A stretch of DNA of 64,000 nt, from the NCBI RefSeq assembly GCF_019670105.1, contig NZ_AP023032.1:3342972-3406971 (forward strand). The letters run 5' to 3'. The stretch comes from Agarivorans albus. GTDB lineage: Bacteria > Pseudomonadota > Gammaproteobacteria > Enterobacterales > Celerinatantimonadaceae. Below the pieces are notes generated by a model. The model saw nothing but the letters and a program-made list of their open reading frames with translations. It was not told where the DNA came from and made no database searches. Made by a program: the position numbers and the translations under genes. Numbering within the stretch: position 1 is the stretch's first letter; every line of letters starts with the position of its first letter. Of the stretch, positions 6,731-15,324 are shown piece after piece.

Positions 6731-8218
6731 TTACAAAAACACACTTGGGATTTCGTTTGGATAGCGCTCTTGAGCTGGCTGGTTGTAATCGATGTCAGAC
6801 ACGCCCAATAAGTTAAGCACTTGGTACAGCGTTTTAGCTACATGACCAAAAGCAATACCAGCGTGGTGCGGATAGCGTTTCTCAACCAATACATGGCGAT
6901 AAAAACGCTGCATTTCAGGAATGCCAAAGGCGGCAATTGCACCAAACGATTGCGGGTCGATATCTAAAATATCACCCTGTGCAACATAGGCTCGCAACTT
7001 AGTATCGGCGGTGGATTGCAAACGAAATAGGGTTACTTCACCCGGTTTAATTTGTCCTTCCAAGGTGCCACGAGTAATATCAGGTTCTTTGCCCGGCTCC
7101 ATTAAGCTATGCATAATTTTTTGAAAGCGTAGCTGTGAGTTTTTCATGCAGCTTGGCGCGGTGTTACCACAGTGGAAGCCCATGAATAAATCTTTCGCCG
7201 TATAGTTACCCATTACCGCTGCGTTAGCCTCAACCATGTCTTGTGGCACAGTGTTGTTAATGTCTAACAAAGTGGCTGGGTGGTTAGTGGCACAGGTGAT
7301 CATGTACTCAGACAAGGCACCATAAATATCCACTTCACAAGCAACCGGAATACCGCGCTGTGCTAAACGTGCATTTACGTAACATGGCACAAAACCAAAG
7401 AACTTCTCAAACGACGGCCAGCACTTATTGGCAAACACCCCAAAAGTAGACGCGCCCATATTAGCCGCATGAAAATCTAGCAAGGCAGCTTCATACTGAG
7501 CAAGCTTTGGTAACAAATCTGGGTATGGGTTGTTATCACCAAGTTCTGCTTCCATTTCGGCAACAATTTTAGGAATGTCGGCATGGCCTTCGGCAGCTTG
7601 ATAGATATCCAGTAAATCAAGCTCACTGTTTTCCATGATCTCTACGCCAAGATCAAACAAGGCTTTAATAGGCGCATTACAAGCCACAAAATCTTGTGGA
7701 CGCGGGCCAAACGAGAAAATCTTTAGCCCTTGCAAACCCAAAATTGTGCGAGAAACCGGTACAAAATCGCCAATCATTTTGGCTACTTCACATGGCGTGC
7801 CAACTGGGTATTCTGGAATATGCACAGCCAAGTTACGCAAACCTGCACTGTAAGAAGCATTTAATACGCCGCAGTATGCATCGCCGCGCGCATCTTTAAG
7901 CCCCGCAGTGGCTTCTTCGGCGGCAGCTACAAACATAGTTGGGCCAGCGAATCGCTGCGCCATTATGCTTAGTGGTCCTTCTGGGCCAAAGTTGCCTAAG
8001 TAAATAACCAGTGAATTAATGCCTGCTTGCTCGGCTTCAGCTAAGGCTTTCACTACGTCGTTTTCATTTTCGATAATGGTTTGTAGCTCAACCACTTGAA
8101 TGTCTTTTTCAGTACACGCTGCAGCCACTGCTTTGCGCCGCTGTTCAGACAATGAAAGTGGGAAACAATCGCGGCTAACCGCAACAATACCTAATTTTAC
8201 TTGTGGGATATTTATCAT
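6731..8218 (-). CDS. L-fucose/L-arabinose isomerase family protein
   Basis: 495 residues from the ATG at 8218, which has a GGAG ribosome site about 8 bases away; an in-frame GTG at 8230 is less likely. Overall pattern follows the FucI/AraA fold: an N-terminal Rossmann-like domain (IVAVSRDCFPLS, VIYLGNFGPEGP), then an active-site domain with candidate metal ligands E295 (CEVDIYG) and D319 (LLDINN) and a His in YPHHAGIAFGH near the C-terminus. These match the Glu/Asp/His set of sugar isomerases, so it is probably catalytic. No kinase, aldolase or transporter lies nearby, so the substrate is open. It appears monocistronic with a perfect FNR-type site about 95 bases upstream of the start. Confidence 0.8.
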   Translation of the reverse strand: MINIPQVKLGIVAVSRDCFPLSLSEQRRKAVAAACTEKDIQVVELQTIIENENDVVKALAEAEQAGINSLVIYLGNFGPEGPLSIMAQRFAGPTMFVAAAEEATAGLKDARGDAYCGVLNASYSAGLRNLAVHIPEYPVGTPCEVAKMIGDFVPVSRTILGLQGLKIFSFGPRPQDFVACNAPIKALFDLGVEIMENSELDLLDIYQAAEGHADIPKIVAEMEAELGDNNPYPDLLPKLAQYEAALLDFHAANMGASTFGVFANKCWPSFEKFFGFVPCYVNARLAQRGIPVACEVDIYGALSEYMITCATNHPATLLDINNTVPQDMVEANAAVMGNYTAKDLFMGFHCGNTAPSCMKNSQLRFQKIMHSLMEPGKEPDITRGTLEGQIKPGEVTLFRLQSTADTKLRAYVAQGDILDIDPQSFGAIAAFGIPEMQRFYRHVLVEKRYPHHAGIAFGHVAKTLYQVLNLLGVSDIDYNQPAQERYPNEIPSVFL

Positions 8219-8230
8219 CACTCGCTCCAC

Positions 8231-8564
8231 GGGTGTTTGGTCTTTGACCTTGGTTTTAGCTTTTGTTTTATAGTTGCCCTAGTGTGAATGAGAGCGGTGC
8301 AGTAGATGAATTGATACGGATCAACAAAGGTTTCGCTTGCGAAATAACGAAATACTCATATTAAAAAGCGTTAGCAAGGAAAGTGGTTTACGACATACCA
8401 GCAACAAATTTGTTAAGGCCAATTACGACGCCTAGCCACCTAAAAAATAAGCCTAGCCCAAAGACGATACTTATCTCTAAATGCTGTTTATTTGCTAATA
8501 TTGGCGGGCAAAAAGTACGGTTATTTTAGCCGTTCAAATTGATTCAAGTACTCTGAGAAAAATA
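8231..8564. other. Intergenic region between the isomerase-like gene and the GNAT gene
   Basis: A 334-base divergent promoter region. It holds the FNR-type palindrome at 8311-8324 and AT-rich sequence. I see no RNA gene or small ORF with a convincing ribosome site. Confidence 0.5.
8311..8324. promoter_or_regulatory. FNR/EtrA-type binding site
   Basis: TTGATACGGATCAA matches the FNR consensus TTGAT-N4-ATCAA at every fixed position. Its centre is about 100 bases before the isomerase-like ATG, and 240 bases before the GNAT gene, so control of the former is more likely. Inferred from sequence only. Confidence 0.65.
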
Positions 8565-8996
8565 ATGATTGTAGAAAATGTGCGTGCTGAAGATTACCCA
8601 GAAATGCTTAGTCTTTGGGAAGACTCGGTGAGAGTAACTCACGACTTTATTACAGAAGATGATATTGAGTTCTTTAAACCTATCATCCTTGAGCAGGCTT
8701 TTCCTGCTGTAACCCTGCGCTGCGTTAAAGATGCCAACGGTGCTATTATTGGTTTTATTGGCGCTAACGATGAAAAAATTGAAATGCTGTTTATTGCCAA
8801 CTCTGCACGTGAGCAAGGCATTGGTAAGCTGTTGCTGCAATATGCTATCGACACCTTAAACTGCACTAAAGTAGATGTGAATGAACAAAATCCAGCTGCG
8901 GTAGGTTTCTATCAACACATGGGATTTAAGCTTGTATCCCGCTCTCCGCTTGATGACATGGGAAAGCCTTTCCCCATTTTGCACTTAAGCCTTTAA
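8565..8996 (+). CDS. GNAT family N-acetyltransferase
   Basis: 143 residues. GNAT motifs are clear: the acetyl-CoA pyrophosphate loop is in MLFIANSAREQGIGKLLLQYAI (Q/R-x-x-G-I-G-K, residues ~73-94), and the C-terminal NEQNPAAVGFYQHMGFK strand-helix is diagnostic. It resembles YjaB-like small acetyltransferases; the acceptor is unknown. ATG preceded by an A-rich GAGAAAAATA leader. A terminator follows directly. Confidence 0.9.
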   Translation: MIVENVRAEDYPEMLSLWEDSVRVTHDFITEDDIEFFKPIILEQAFPAVTLRCVKDANGAIIGFIGANDEKIEMLFIANSAREQGIGKLLLQYAIDTLNCTKVDVNEQNPAAVGFYQHMGFKLVSRSPLDDMGKPFPILHLSL

Positions 8997-9033
8997 CTCA
9001 TTAACTCAGAAGCTAGTAACGCTCTGCAGATCC

Positions 9034-9070
9034 GAAAAGCCCCGAAGCAACTTTCCTTCAGGGCTTTTTA
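9034..9070 (+). terminator. Rho-independent terminator after the GNAT gene
   Basis: AAAAGCCC and GGGCTTTTT arms with an inner GAAG/CTTC pair around a short loop, followed by an A/T-rich tail. Confidence 0.8.
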
Positions 9071-9119
9071 ATTAAGCGCTTTGTTTAATAGAAAAACAAG
9101 ATGTGTAGCGCGTAGCTAG

Positions 9120-10163
9120 CTACATTGTTAGCACAATTTTACCTAAGAATTTTTTCTCTAAGAAGGTGGTTTGCGCAGCCACTATCTCTTTTAATGGATA
9201 GGTATGCGCAACTAGCGGCGCGATATCTTCCCGCTCGATGTGAGCAATTAAATTACCAAAAACCTCCGGCTCTATCACCGTACAACCAAAGAAACTTAAG
9301 TCTTTTAAGTACAAGGTGCGAACGTCTAATTCCACTATGGCTCCGCCTATCGCGCCCGATACCGCGTAACGGCCTTTTGGCCTTAGTACCTCTAGCAACT
9401 GAGGGAATAAACTACCCGCAACTAGGTCAATGACTACGTCGACACTGTTCGCGGACATCACATCGCTAAGCTTGTCACTACGCAGTACCACTTCATCAAC
9501 GCCAAGATCTTCAATCATTTGCTGCTTGCTTGGGCTAGTGAGCGCAAGCACATACGCGCCACGTGCTTTAGCCAATTGAATGGCCGCCGAACCAACACCA
9601 CCGGAAGCACCAGTAATTAGTACCTTGTCACCCTGTTTAACCTTAGCGCGGGTCAGTAAGTTTTCTGCAGTAGAATAAGAGCAAGGAAAAGACGCGAGCT
9701 CTGCATCGCTATATTTACTGGTTATTTTGTAGGCATGGCTAGCCGCCACTTTGGTGTATTCGGCAAAGCCGCCATCACACTCCGAGCCAAAGTACCAAGC
9801 TTGCTCTAGCGCTTTGCCATTCACCTCAGTTAAACAAGGCTCAATAAGTACTCGCTCTCCTACTCTACTCGCATCAACCTGCTCACCTACCGCCACAATG
9901 TAGCCACAAACATCGGCTCCCTGAATACGCGGAAACTGCAAAGCCTCACTCGACCAAGAGGCGTCATCGGCCTTGTCACTTTTCGAATACCAACCAATGC
10001 GGGTATTAATATCGGTATTGTTTACCCCGGCGGCCGCGACTTTAATTAATACATCACGCGCGCCAATAATCGGCATTGCTACATCACTGCGATAGCTCAG
10101 TTTATCGGTATCTCCGTGACCGGTCATATGCACGGCACACATTACATTTGGAAGAGTTGTCAT
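9120..10163 (-). CDS. Zinc-type alcohol dehydrogenase / quinone oxidoreductase (MDR family)
   Basis: 347 residues of the medium-chain dehydrogenase family. The GroES-like catalytic domain is at 1-150 (VLIKVAAAGVNNTDINTRIGWY, FPRIQGADVCGYIVAVGEQV) and the NAD(P)-binding Rossmann domain follows with GASGGVGSAAIQLAKARGA at ~183-201. Replacement of the usual zinc Cys by Asn (GVNNTDINTR) places it with quinone oxidoreductase-like enzymes that do not need catalytic zinc, so reduction of an enone or quinone is more likely than alcohol oxidation. The start overlaps the stop of the upstream TetR gene by one base, so both form one autoregulated unit. Confidence 0.85.
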   Translation of the reverse strand: MTTLPNVMCAVHMTGHGDTDKLSYRSDVAMPIIGARDVLIKVAAAGVNNTDINTRIGWYSKSDKADDASWSSEALQFPRIQGADVCGYIVAVGEQVDASRVGERVLIEPCLTEVNGKALEQAWYFGSECDGGFAEYTKVAASHAYKITSKYSDAELASFPCSYSTAENLLTRAKVKQGDKVLITGASGGVGSAAIQLAKARGAYVLALTSPSKQQMIEDLGVDEVVLRSDKLSDVMSANSVDVVIDLVAGSLFPQLLEVLRPKGRYAVSGAIGGAIVELDVRTLYLKDLSFFGCTVIEPEVFGNLIAHIEREDIAPLVAHTYPLKEIVAAQTTFLEKKFLGKIVLTM

Positions 10164-10678
10164 TACGAATTACCTATAAGTTGTTCTAAAGTGAGTTGAG
10201 CAGCTTCAAAGCTAGGAGCACCAATTACCGGCCAAGCAGCGCTTACGCCCTCGTGCAGCAAAAAGATCTGCATGGCTAGCGCTTTATCGCCACAGCGCGT
10301 TTCAAACAGGGCTAACAAATCTTGCTTATGTTGCTTTACTGCATCGCTAATTAAAGAGTTATCGGGATACGCTGCCAAAGCACTCATCGACATGCACCCA
10401 CTGGGTGCTTGAGTTTGCATCCACTGTTCTAGTTGCCTAAATATTGCCAACAGATTGTCTTTTCGCGAGTTTGTTTGCTCAGCTGAAAGCTTCTCAATAT
10501 AACGAGCATGTCTATGCTGCAAAGCGCCAATTACCATCGATTCTTTAGAAGGGTAATAACGGTATAAGGTTCGCAAGCTTACCCCAGAGGCTTTTTGCAA
10601 CTTAGCCACACTAGGCTCGGTAAACCCATAGTCACTAAATGCCCGCTCAAGTTGTTCGGCAATTTGTTGTTCAAGCAT
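10163..10678 (-). CDS. TetR/AcrR family regulator of the adjacent dehydrogenase
   Basis: 171 residues from ATG 10678; an upstream in-frame TTG (10690) directly abuts the operator and is less likely. The helix-turn-helix is YGFTEPSVAKLQKASGVSLRTLYRYYPSKESMV (~15-48). The C-terminal domain contains PSGCMSMSALAAYPD as in small TetR repressors. The gene is co-transcribed with the dehydrogenase and its own promoter region carries a perfect palindrome, the expected arrangement of an autorepressor that controls one enzyme. Confidence 0.9.
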   Translation of the reverse strand: MLEQQIAEQLERAFSDYGFTEPSVAKLQKASGVSLRTLYRYYPSKESMVIGALQHRHARYIEKLSAEQTNSRKDNLLAIFRQLEQWMQTQAPSGCMSMSALAAYPDNSLISDAVKQHKQDLLALFETRCGDKALAMQIFLLHEGVSAAWPVIGAPSFEAAQLTLEQLIGNS

Positions 10679-10690
10679 TGACGTTCTCAA

Positions 10691-10734
10691 GTAGAGTGTT
10701 TATTCTACCCGCAATGGTAGAATAAACACTCTAC
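10691..10734. promoter_or_regulatory. Perfect 19-bp inverted repeat, TetR operator
   Basis: GTAGAGTGTTTATTCTACC and its exact reverse complement are separated by 6 bases. Each arm is itself a partial dyad (GTAGA...TCTAC, 12 of 18 positions), so two repressor dimers could bind side by side. It starts 13 bases upstream of the regulator ATG. Because the stem is perfect it could also form an RNA hairpin. Confidence 0.75.
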
Positions 10735-10940
10735 CTAGGTCAACTGGTCGTTCGCAAAGCAATGGCAAAAGAGCAATTAAAACGTAATGTTCTCAGCTCT
10801 AAGCATTAAAAAAATCACATAAAAACAAGCAATTGAGAAGAAACACGGAAGTGAAGTAAAGCACTGAAAGAGCTTAAAAAACGAGCTGCGGTTTAGGGTT
10901 TGATCTTAAGAAGGTAAATGCTGGTTAAGTAGAAAATATA

Positions 10941-10967
10941 AGCCACAGTGCTAGTTACGCTGTGGCT
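10941..10967 (-). terminator. Terminator-like hairpin after the DUF3297 gene
   Basis: AGCCACAG and CTGTGGCT flank an 11-base loop, followed on the minus strand by TATATTTTCT, 15 bases past the stop codon. Confidence 0.65.
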
Positions 10968-10982
10968 TGAGGCAAAAAAGGC

Positions 10983-11231
10983 CTATTTATAAAACGCTTC
11001 CACTTCGCCTTTAAGTTTAATGAGCATTGGCTGGCCAAAACGGTCTTTAGCTTTAGGTGAAGGGATTTTTACCCAACCTTCGCTAATACAGTATTCTTCA
11101 ACGTCGGTGCGCTCTTTGCCATTAAGTTTAATGCCAATGTCGTGCTCAAAACACTCTGCAACATGGAAAGGGCTGCGAGGGTTGCCTGCAAGATGATCTG
11201 GCAAAGCAGGTTTAGCGTTATTTTCGCTCAT
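10983..11231 (-). CDS. DUF3297 family small protein
   Basis: 82 residues matching the DUF3297 pattern: a Pro-rich N-terminus (KPALPDHLAGNPRSPFHVAECFEHDIGIKLNGKER) and a C-terminal GWVKIPSPKAKDRFGQPMLIKLKGEVEAFY. Soluble, no cysteine motif, function unknown. Monocistronic, ending in a hairpin. Confidence 0.85.
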   Translation of the reverse strand: MSENNAKPALPDHLAGNPRSPFHVAECFEHDIGIKLNGKERTDVEEYCISEGWVKIPSPKAKDRFGQPMLIKLKGEVEAFYK

Positions 11232-11328
11232 GTTAACTACCTGAAATACGTAAAAAGTGCGTCATTGTAGACAATGCCAGCGCTAGACTCAATAAATGGA
11301 AACATCACGCTAAGCTCTCTTGCCAGTG

Positions 11329-11499
11329 CTAGCTACCAGACTCTGACGCTAAGGAAGCTGAGTTACTAGAAGGCTTTTTAGCAGCAAAAAAATCGCAGGC
11401 TTGACGATCAGCCATGGTTGGCTGTTCCCATGCTCCGCAAAGATCTTTTTGGTTTTCACGTGTTCGGGTAAATTGCCTGCATTGTCCGCACTTGTTCAT
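11329..11499 (-). CDS. Small cysteine-containing protein (56 aa)
   Basis: Starts ATG 11499 with AAGGA 7-8 bases upstream and runs 56 codons to a TAG. The N-terminus is MNKCGQCRQF, with further Cys at 21 and 35: a C-x2-C...C...C pattern that could bind zinc or an Fe-S cluster. The Ser-rich tail is probably disordered. It is too short for usual ORF cut-offs. It stands alone between the DUF3297 gene and a membrane protein gene. I do not know its function. Confidence 0.6.
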   Translation of the reverse strand: MNKCGQCRQFTRTRENQKDLCGAWEQPTMADRQACDFFAAKKPSSNSASLASESGS

Positions 11500-11579
11500 A
11501 CTCTATTCCTTGAGGTTAAAACACCCCAAGAGGCTAAGTAATAAAGCGCTATAAGCTTTTGATATGAGTCAACATATTC

Positions 11580-11894
11580 TTATTCAAGTAAAAGTGATTT
11601 AAGCGCCTTGCGAATAAGTGTGTCGGTTATTTCGCTGCTTACTACACGTGCAGCTAACAAACCCAGTACACCAGCTAAGGCTAAGATCCAAATGGTTAAA
11701 CCAAAGAGTAAATAGCTGCCACCAAGCAATAGCAACAATAAACCTAAACGCACTAAATGAGTAATCAGCGGAAATACTGGTAAAGGACTGGAAGCATTAA
11801 TCTGCTCACAAGCCTGCTCTAACAAGTCAAACTGCTTATCTCTTTCTAGATGAGCAATTTCTTCGAAATAATCTATGTAAGGTTTAACGTCCAT
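11580..11894 (-). CDS. Small membrane protein, unknown function
   Basis: 104 residues: a charged N-terminal helix (DVKPYIDYFEEIAHLERDKQFDLLEQACEQ at ~1-32), then two membrane segments (~45-65 and 67-85, LVRLGLLLLLLGGSYLLFG and IWILALAGVLGLLAARVV), and a short amphipathic tail. No recognised domain. Monocistronic; downstream of the chemoreceptor operon with a gap of about 230 bases. Confidence 0.65.
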   Translation of the reverse strand: MDVKPYIDYFEEIAHLERDKQFDLLEQACEQINASSPLPVFPLITHLVRLGLLLLLLGGSYLLFGLTIWILALAGVLGLLAARVVSSEITDTLIRKALKSLLLE

Positions 11895-12091
11895 GTTTAC
11901 TCTAGCGATAGGGGTATTGAACCCATTTTACAATAAACTACGCGCTTAATCGTTGCCTACGATTTGTGTTTAATAAAAAAGGGAATAATGAACAAATCAT
12001 CGAGCTGAAAAGCACTGTTGATGCTTGCACTAGAGTAAATTGTTTTACCAGCCTGTTGGTATCCAATCGCAGCCCCAACTAAGGTAAACAA

Positions 12092-12112
12092 GGCAAAGGA
12101 CTAAGCTTTGCC
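12092..12112 (-). terminator. Possible terminator after the chemoreceptor gene
   Basis: GGCAAAG/CTTTGCC hairpin with a 7-base loop, 14 bases beyond the stop, followed by TTGTTT on the minus strand. The T-run is weak. Confidence 0.45.
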
Positions 12113-12125
12113 CCCTGCCATAAAA

Positions 12126-13625
12126 TCACTTCTGAGTTTGATACAAGGCGACTCGCTGCTCCAGCGAAAGCATGGTATTAGCGACTTTCTCAGCGGTGTC
12201 GGCAAGCAACTGGCTTTGCTCAATTAACACGGTATTTTTATCTCTTATCTCATTAATACTTTGTTCTATCTGGTTACAAGCATCGGTTTGTTCGGTGGTG
12301 CTATTAGCTATTTGGGTATTCACATCGCGCATATCACTTACGCTCTGATTAATCTGAGAAAGAGTACTACCACCAGACTCAATTTTGGCTTTAGATTCAT
12401 CGGAATACACCAACCCTTTTTGCATTGAATCCACCACTTGCGAAGCGTTGGTTTGCAAGGTATCGATGATTTGATTAACCTCTCCAGTCGATTGCTGGGT
12501 TCTGGCTGCCAATGCCCGCACTTCATCAGCTACTACCGCAAAACCGCGCCCTAACTCGCCTGCACGGGCGGCTTCAATGGCTGCATTTAAGGCCAGCAAA
12601 TTAGTTTGTTCCGATATCGCTTTAATCACTTCGATAACAGCATTAATTCCCTGAACATTTTCGTTAAGTTGGCTGGTATAAACTTCCGAATCGCTAAGCA
12701 AGCTATTTAGTGTTTGCGTAGCAGCTACCGATTCGTCTACATCTTTTGAACCAGACTGAATTTGCGTCTCTACAGATTCCGCCGCATTTGCCGCATTGCT
12801 GGCATTGTCAGACACGTTACGCGCCGAATGAGATAACTGCACAGAGGCGCTAGCGACAGAATCACTTTGCTGCATTTGCTGCATAACAATTTCTTTGGTT
12901 TCGCTACTTTGCTGGTTTAGCCCACTCACTAAATCATTTATATCCACAATAGATTGTTTTAAGTCGCTAAACAGCTCATTGAATTCGGTTATTAAAGTAT
13001 TAAAGGCAATCACCGTGGGGTGCTCAGTATTGCTGGTAATAGTGGCAGTAAGGTCTTTATTTTCGGCCAACTTATCGACGGCCAAAATAACAGAATTCGA
13101 CACCTTCGCATCCTTAGCCATGTTGATTGCGTAAAAAATCAGTACCCCGCTTTCTACCACCACAAAAGCTGCGTGCACAAAAGCCGTTCCCCAGGAGCAA
13201 CCGGTGCTATACAAAATCACTGGTATACCGCCCAAGCTCGCATCATTTAACTGCAAAGCAGTAAACGCCAAGTGATGTACTGCAATTAAGCCCGCTGCAG
13301 CCACCACCGGTAACCAATCTTTGTAGATCAATACAAACGCCAAGGCGGCAAATATATGAAAATGCATTTCTAATCGGCCCAGTTGGGCCTGAATCATTAC
13401 CATGGAGTACACCATCAGCAACATGGCATTTATGCAAGAAGACAAGCGAGTTCCGCGCATATACGTGTAGTTAAGCAAGGCAACAATAGAGATGAGCACC
13501 GACATGGTTAGCGCAAAAGAATGGCTTGCGTAACCAATAGGTACCAGCAGCCCTACTACCGGTAAATGAGCCAACAGAATATACAGCACCTGCTTGTCGG
13601 CTAGCTGTGCGGAGTTAGAAATCAT
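12126..13625 (-). CDS. Methyl-accepting chemotaxis protein with a histidine-rich multi-pass membrane domain
   Basis: 499 residues. The N-terminal ~170 residues form about six hydrophobic segments with almost no periplasmic loop, so there is no classical extracytoplasmic ligand domain. Histidines lie in or at the ends of these segments: H20, H35, H88 and H90 (EMHFH), H117-H118 (AVHHLA), H151. A HAMP-like linker (~170-225) leads into the signalling coiled coil, with the highly conserved hairpin tip [19 protein letters not shown]...[13 protein letters not shown] at ~349-383. The start codon overlaps the stop of the upstream Sco-like gene by 4 bases (ATGA), indicating translational coupling. It should steer flagellar taxis; the membrane His set suggests bound metal or haem. 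That is inference. Confidence 0.88.
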   Translation of the reverse strand: MISNSAQLADKQVLYILLAHLPVVGLLVPIGYASHSFALTMSVLISIVALLNYTYMRGTRLSSCINAMLLMVYSMVMIQAQLGRLEMHFHIFAALAFVLIYKDWLPVVAAAGLIAVHHLAFTALQLNDASLGGIPVILYSTGCSWGTAFVHAAFVVVESGVLIFYAINMAKDAKVSNSVILAVDKLAENKDLTATITSNTEHPTVIAFNTLITEFNELFSDLKQSIVDINDLVSGLNQQSSETKEIVMQQMQQSDSVASASVQLSHSARNVSDNASNAANAAESVETQIQSGSKDVDESVAATQTLNSLLSDSEVYTSQLNENVQGINAVIEVIKAISEQTNLLALNAAIEAARAGELGRGFAVVADEVRALAARTQQSTGEVNQIIDTLQTNASQVVDSMQKGLVYSDESKAKIESGGSTLSQINQSVSDMRDVNTQIANSTTEQTDACNQIEQSINEIRDKNTVLIEQSQLLADTAEKVANTMLSLEQRVALYQTQK

Positions 13626-14206
13626 AATAAATCACCTTGTTGCAATAACTTAAAATCGGTAACTACCTGGCTAATATCAAGGTTTTGCTGGGTATACACC
13701 AAGCTCACTTCACCTAGAGGATTAAGCAGGTACAAGTATGCTGAATGGTCAACTACTTGCTGGTCGAAACTGGTTGAGACGTAACCTGGAAAGCGTTGTG
13801 AGACCTCGATAGATTGCTGAAAATCAGCAACCTGACGAAACTCCACCTTGTTTAACATCGCAGAGCTAAAGGTCTGGTGAGGGGCAGACATCACCAAATC
13901 AATATACAAAAACTGGGCGGCCTGTAATGCCGCTTCATCGGCTAAGGCTGCTAGATTGAGTAACTGGCGAGGGCAAGCTTGGCTACACCCCTGGAAGCCC
14001 AAAAACAAATAGGTATATTTGCCTTGGTAATCATTCAGCTCACCCTGCTGATTTAGCAAAATATTGTAAGCCTGAGCTTGGCTAAGTTGCCCATAAAAAT
14101 CGCCAGTTTGGGAAACTGGTTTTACAAATGGCAACGCAAAAGCAAACATAGCTGGGCAAACAAACAGCAAAAGTGCCCTAAATTTAACGAGATACTTGTT
14201 CATCAT
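13622..14206 (-). CDS. SCO1/SenC-like thioredoxin-fold protein
   Basis: 194 residues with an N-terminal signal peptide or anchor (hydrophobic 10-26). The core follows the Sco family: [21 protein letters not shown] carries the C-x3-C-P motif (C74, C78) and [15 protein letters not shown] carries the conserved His154. These three residues bind copper in Sco proteins, or do thiol chemistry. Sco genes usually sit beside cytochrome oxidase genes; here the partner is a chemoreceptor and no oxidase gene lies nearby. The first two codons are both ATG, so the start may be 14206 or 14203. Confidence 0.85.
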   Translation of the reverse strand: MMNKYLVKFRALLLFVCPAMFAFALPFVKPVSQTGDFYGQLSQAQAYNILLNQQGELNDYQGKYTYLFLGFQGCSQACPRQLLNLAALADEAALQAAQFLYIDLVMSAPHQTFSSAMLNKVEFRQVADFQQSIEVSQRFPGYVSTSFDQQVVDHSAYLYLLNPLGEVSLVYTQQNLDISQVVTDFKLLQQGDLL

Positions 14207-14322
14207 TTCAGCTTAGTTGCAGCCAAGCTAGTGACCCAGTTATCAGTAAACTAGTTTTTGAACTGTCTCTCATTTTTTAGCGAGGCAATAGCCATGCGAA
14301 TAAAGACCATAGAGAAAAGAAA

Positions 14323-14345
14323 AAGCGAATGCCCAGCACTCGCTT
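14323..14345 (-). terminator. Terminator after the NAD(P)-binding protein gene
   Basis: AAGCGA and TCGCTT arms with an inner TGC/GCA pair, followed on the minus strand by TTTCTTTTCTC. Confidence 0.75.
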
Positions 14346-14368
14346 GTTAATGGAGACGTTGATTTAAA

Positions 14369-15190
14369 CTATCGCTGCCAAGCACCTGCTGCATGAGCTT
14401 CTGCTGCATAACTAGAAAATGATTTAGGTTTGCGCCCCAAAGCTTGCTCTACCCCCTTGCATAAATGGCTATTTCGACCATCCATTACCGACCCGAATAA
14501 CTCCTTCATTAGCCATAGCATGTCCGCTGGCATGCCTTGGTTTTTTAGCGCTTCAACAAACTGGCTTACACTAATATCGATAAACTCAATGGGCTTATTT
14601 TGTGCTTGAGCAACTTGCGCTACGCAGTCGCGTAAGGTTAATAACTCGGGGCCCGTTACTTCAAACAAAGTATTTGCTAAAGCAGGTTTAGTTAAACAAG
14701 CTACTGCCACCTCGGCAATGTCGTCTACATCGACAAAAGGTTCGAGCACGTCTGCGGCGGGTAAAGCAACTTGCCCAGCTAAAACAGACTCTATTAGAAA
14801 GCCCTCGCTAAAGTTTTGCGAAAACCAACTGGCTCGCACTACATTCCACTTCAAACCGCTATTAATGAGTTGCTGCTCTGCCTGCTCGGCGCCTTGTTCA
14901 CCTCTGCCCGATAACAACACTAGGTGTTTTATGCCGGCTTTTTTAGCCTGTACGATAAACTCCGCAATGTGTTGTTTGGCGGCGGGAACCGCCAAATCGG
15001 GTTGGTAAGTTACGTAAGCAGACTCACACCCCTGCATTGCCTCTAGCCAAGTCTCTGGTTTGAGCCAATCAAAAGCTGGAGAGCTTGAGCGGGAAACACC
15101 GCGAGTACTTATACCTTTAGCTTGCAGTAGTGATTCTACGCGACGTCCGGTTTTACCTTTAGCGCCAATAATTAAGGTGGTTGCTGTCAT
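14369..15190 (-). CDS. NmrA-like NAD(P)-binding (SDR-type) protein
   Basis: 273 residues of the atypical short-chain dehydrogenase (NmrA/azoreductase-like) family. The nucleotide-binding loop is at the N-terminus (TLIIGAKGKTGRRVESLL, G-x2-G-x2-G). KHLVLLSGRGEQGAEQAEQ and LKWNVVRASWFSQNFSEG are the central strands. The lack of a YxxxK pair suggests a sensor or a NAD(P)H-dependent reductase of unknown substrate. It is divergent from an AraC regulator that probably controls it. Confidence 0.85.
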   Translation of the reverse strand: MTATTLIIGAKGKTGRRVESLLQAKGISTRGVSRSSSPAFDWLKPETWLEAMQGCESAYVTYQPDLAVPAAKQHIAEFIVQAKKAGIKHLVLLSGRGEQGAEQAEQQLINSGLKWNVVRASWFSQNFSEGFLIESVLAGQVALPAADVLEPFVDVDDIAEVAVACLTKPALANTLFEVTGPELLTLRDCVAQVAQAQNKPIEFIDISVSQFVEALKNQGMPADMLWLMKELFGSVMDGRNSHLCKGVEQALGRKPKSFSSYAAEAHAAGAWQR

Positions 15191-15324
15191 CTTGTGCTCC
15201 TAAATATCTGTTTAAGATCTAGTGTGTTAATCACCTATTTAGTATTTGATAAAGCAACTGGATGTTTAATGCCCTTAAAGCTACAATTTTTAACTATTCG
15301 TCCAAATTAACGAGATTAAGGGCT

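Noticed and set aside
14207-14280. Weak sigma-28-like -10 (ACTGATAA) before the Sco-chemoreceptor operon
   Set aside because: Only 6 of 8 positions match and no -35 is present at the right distance.
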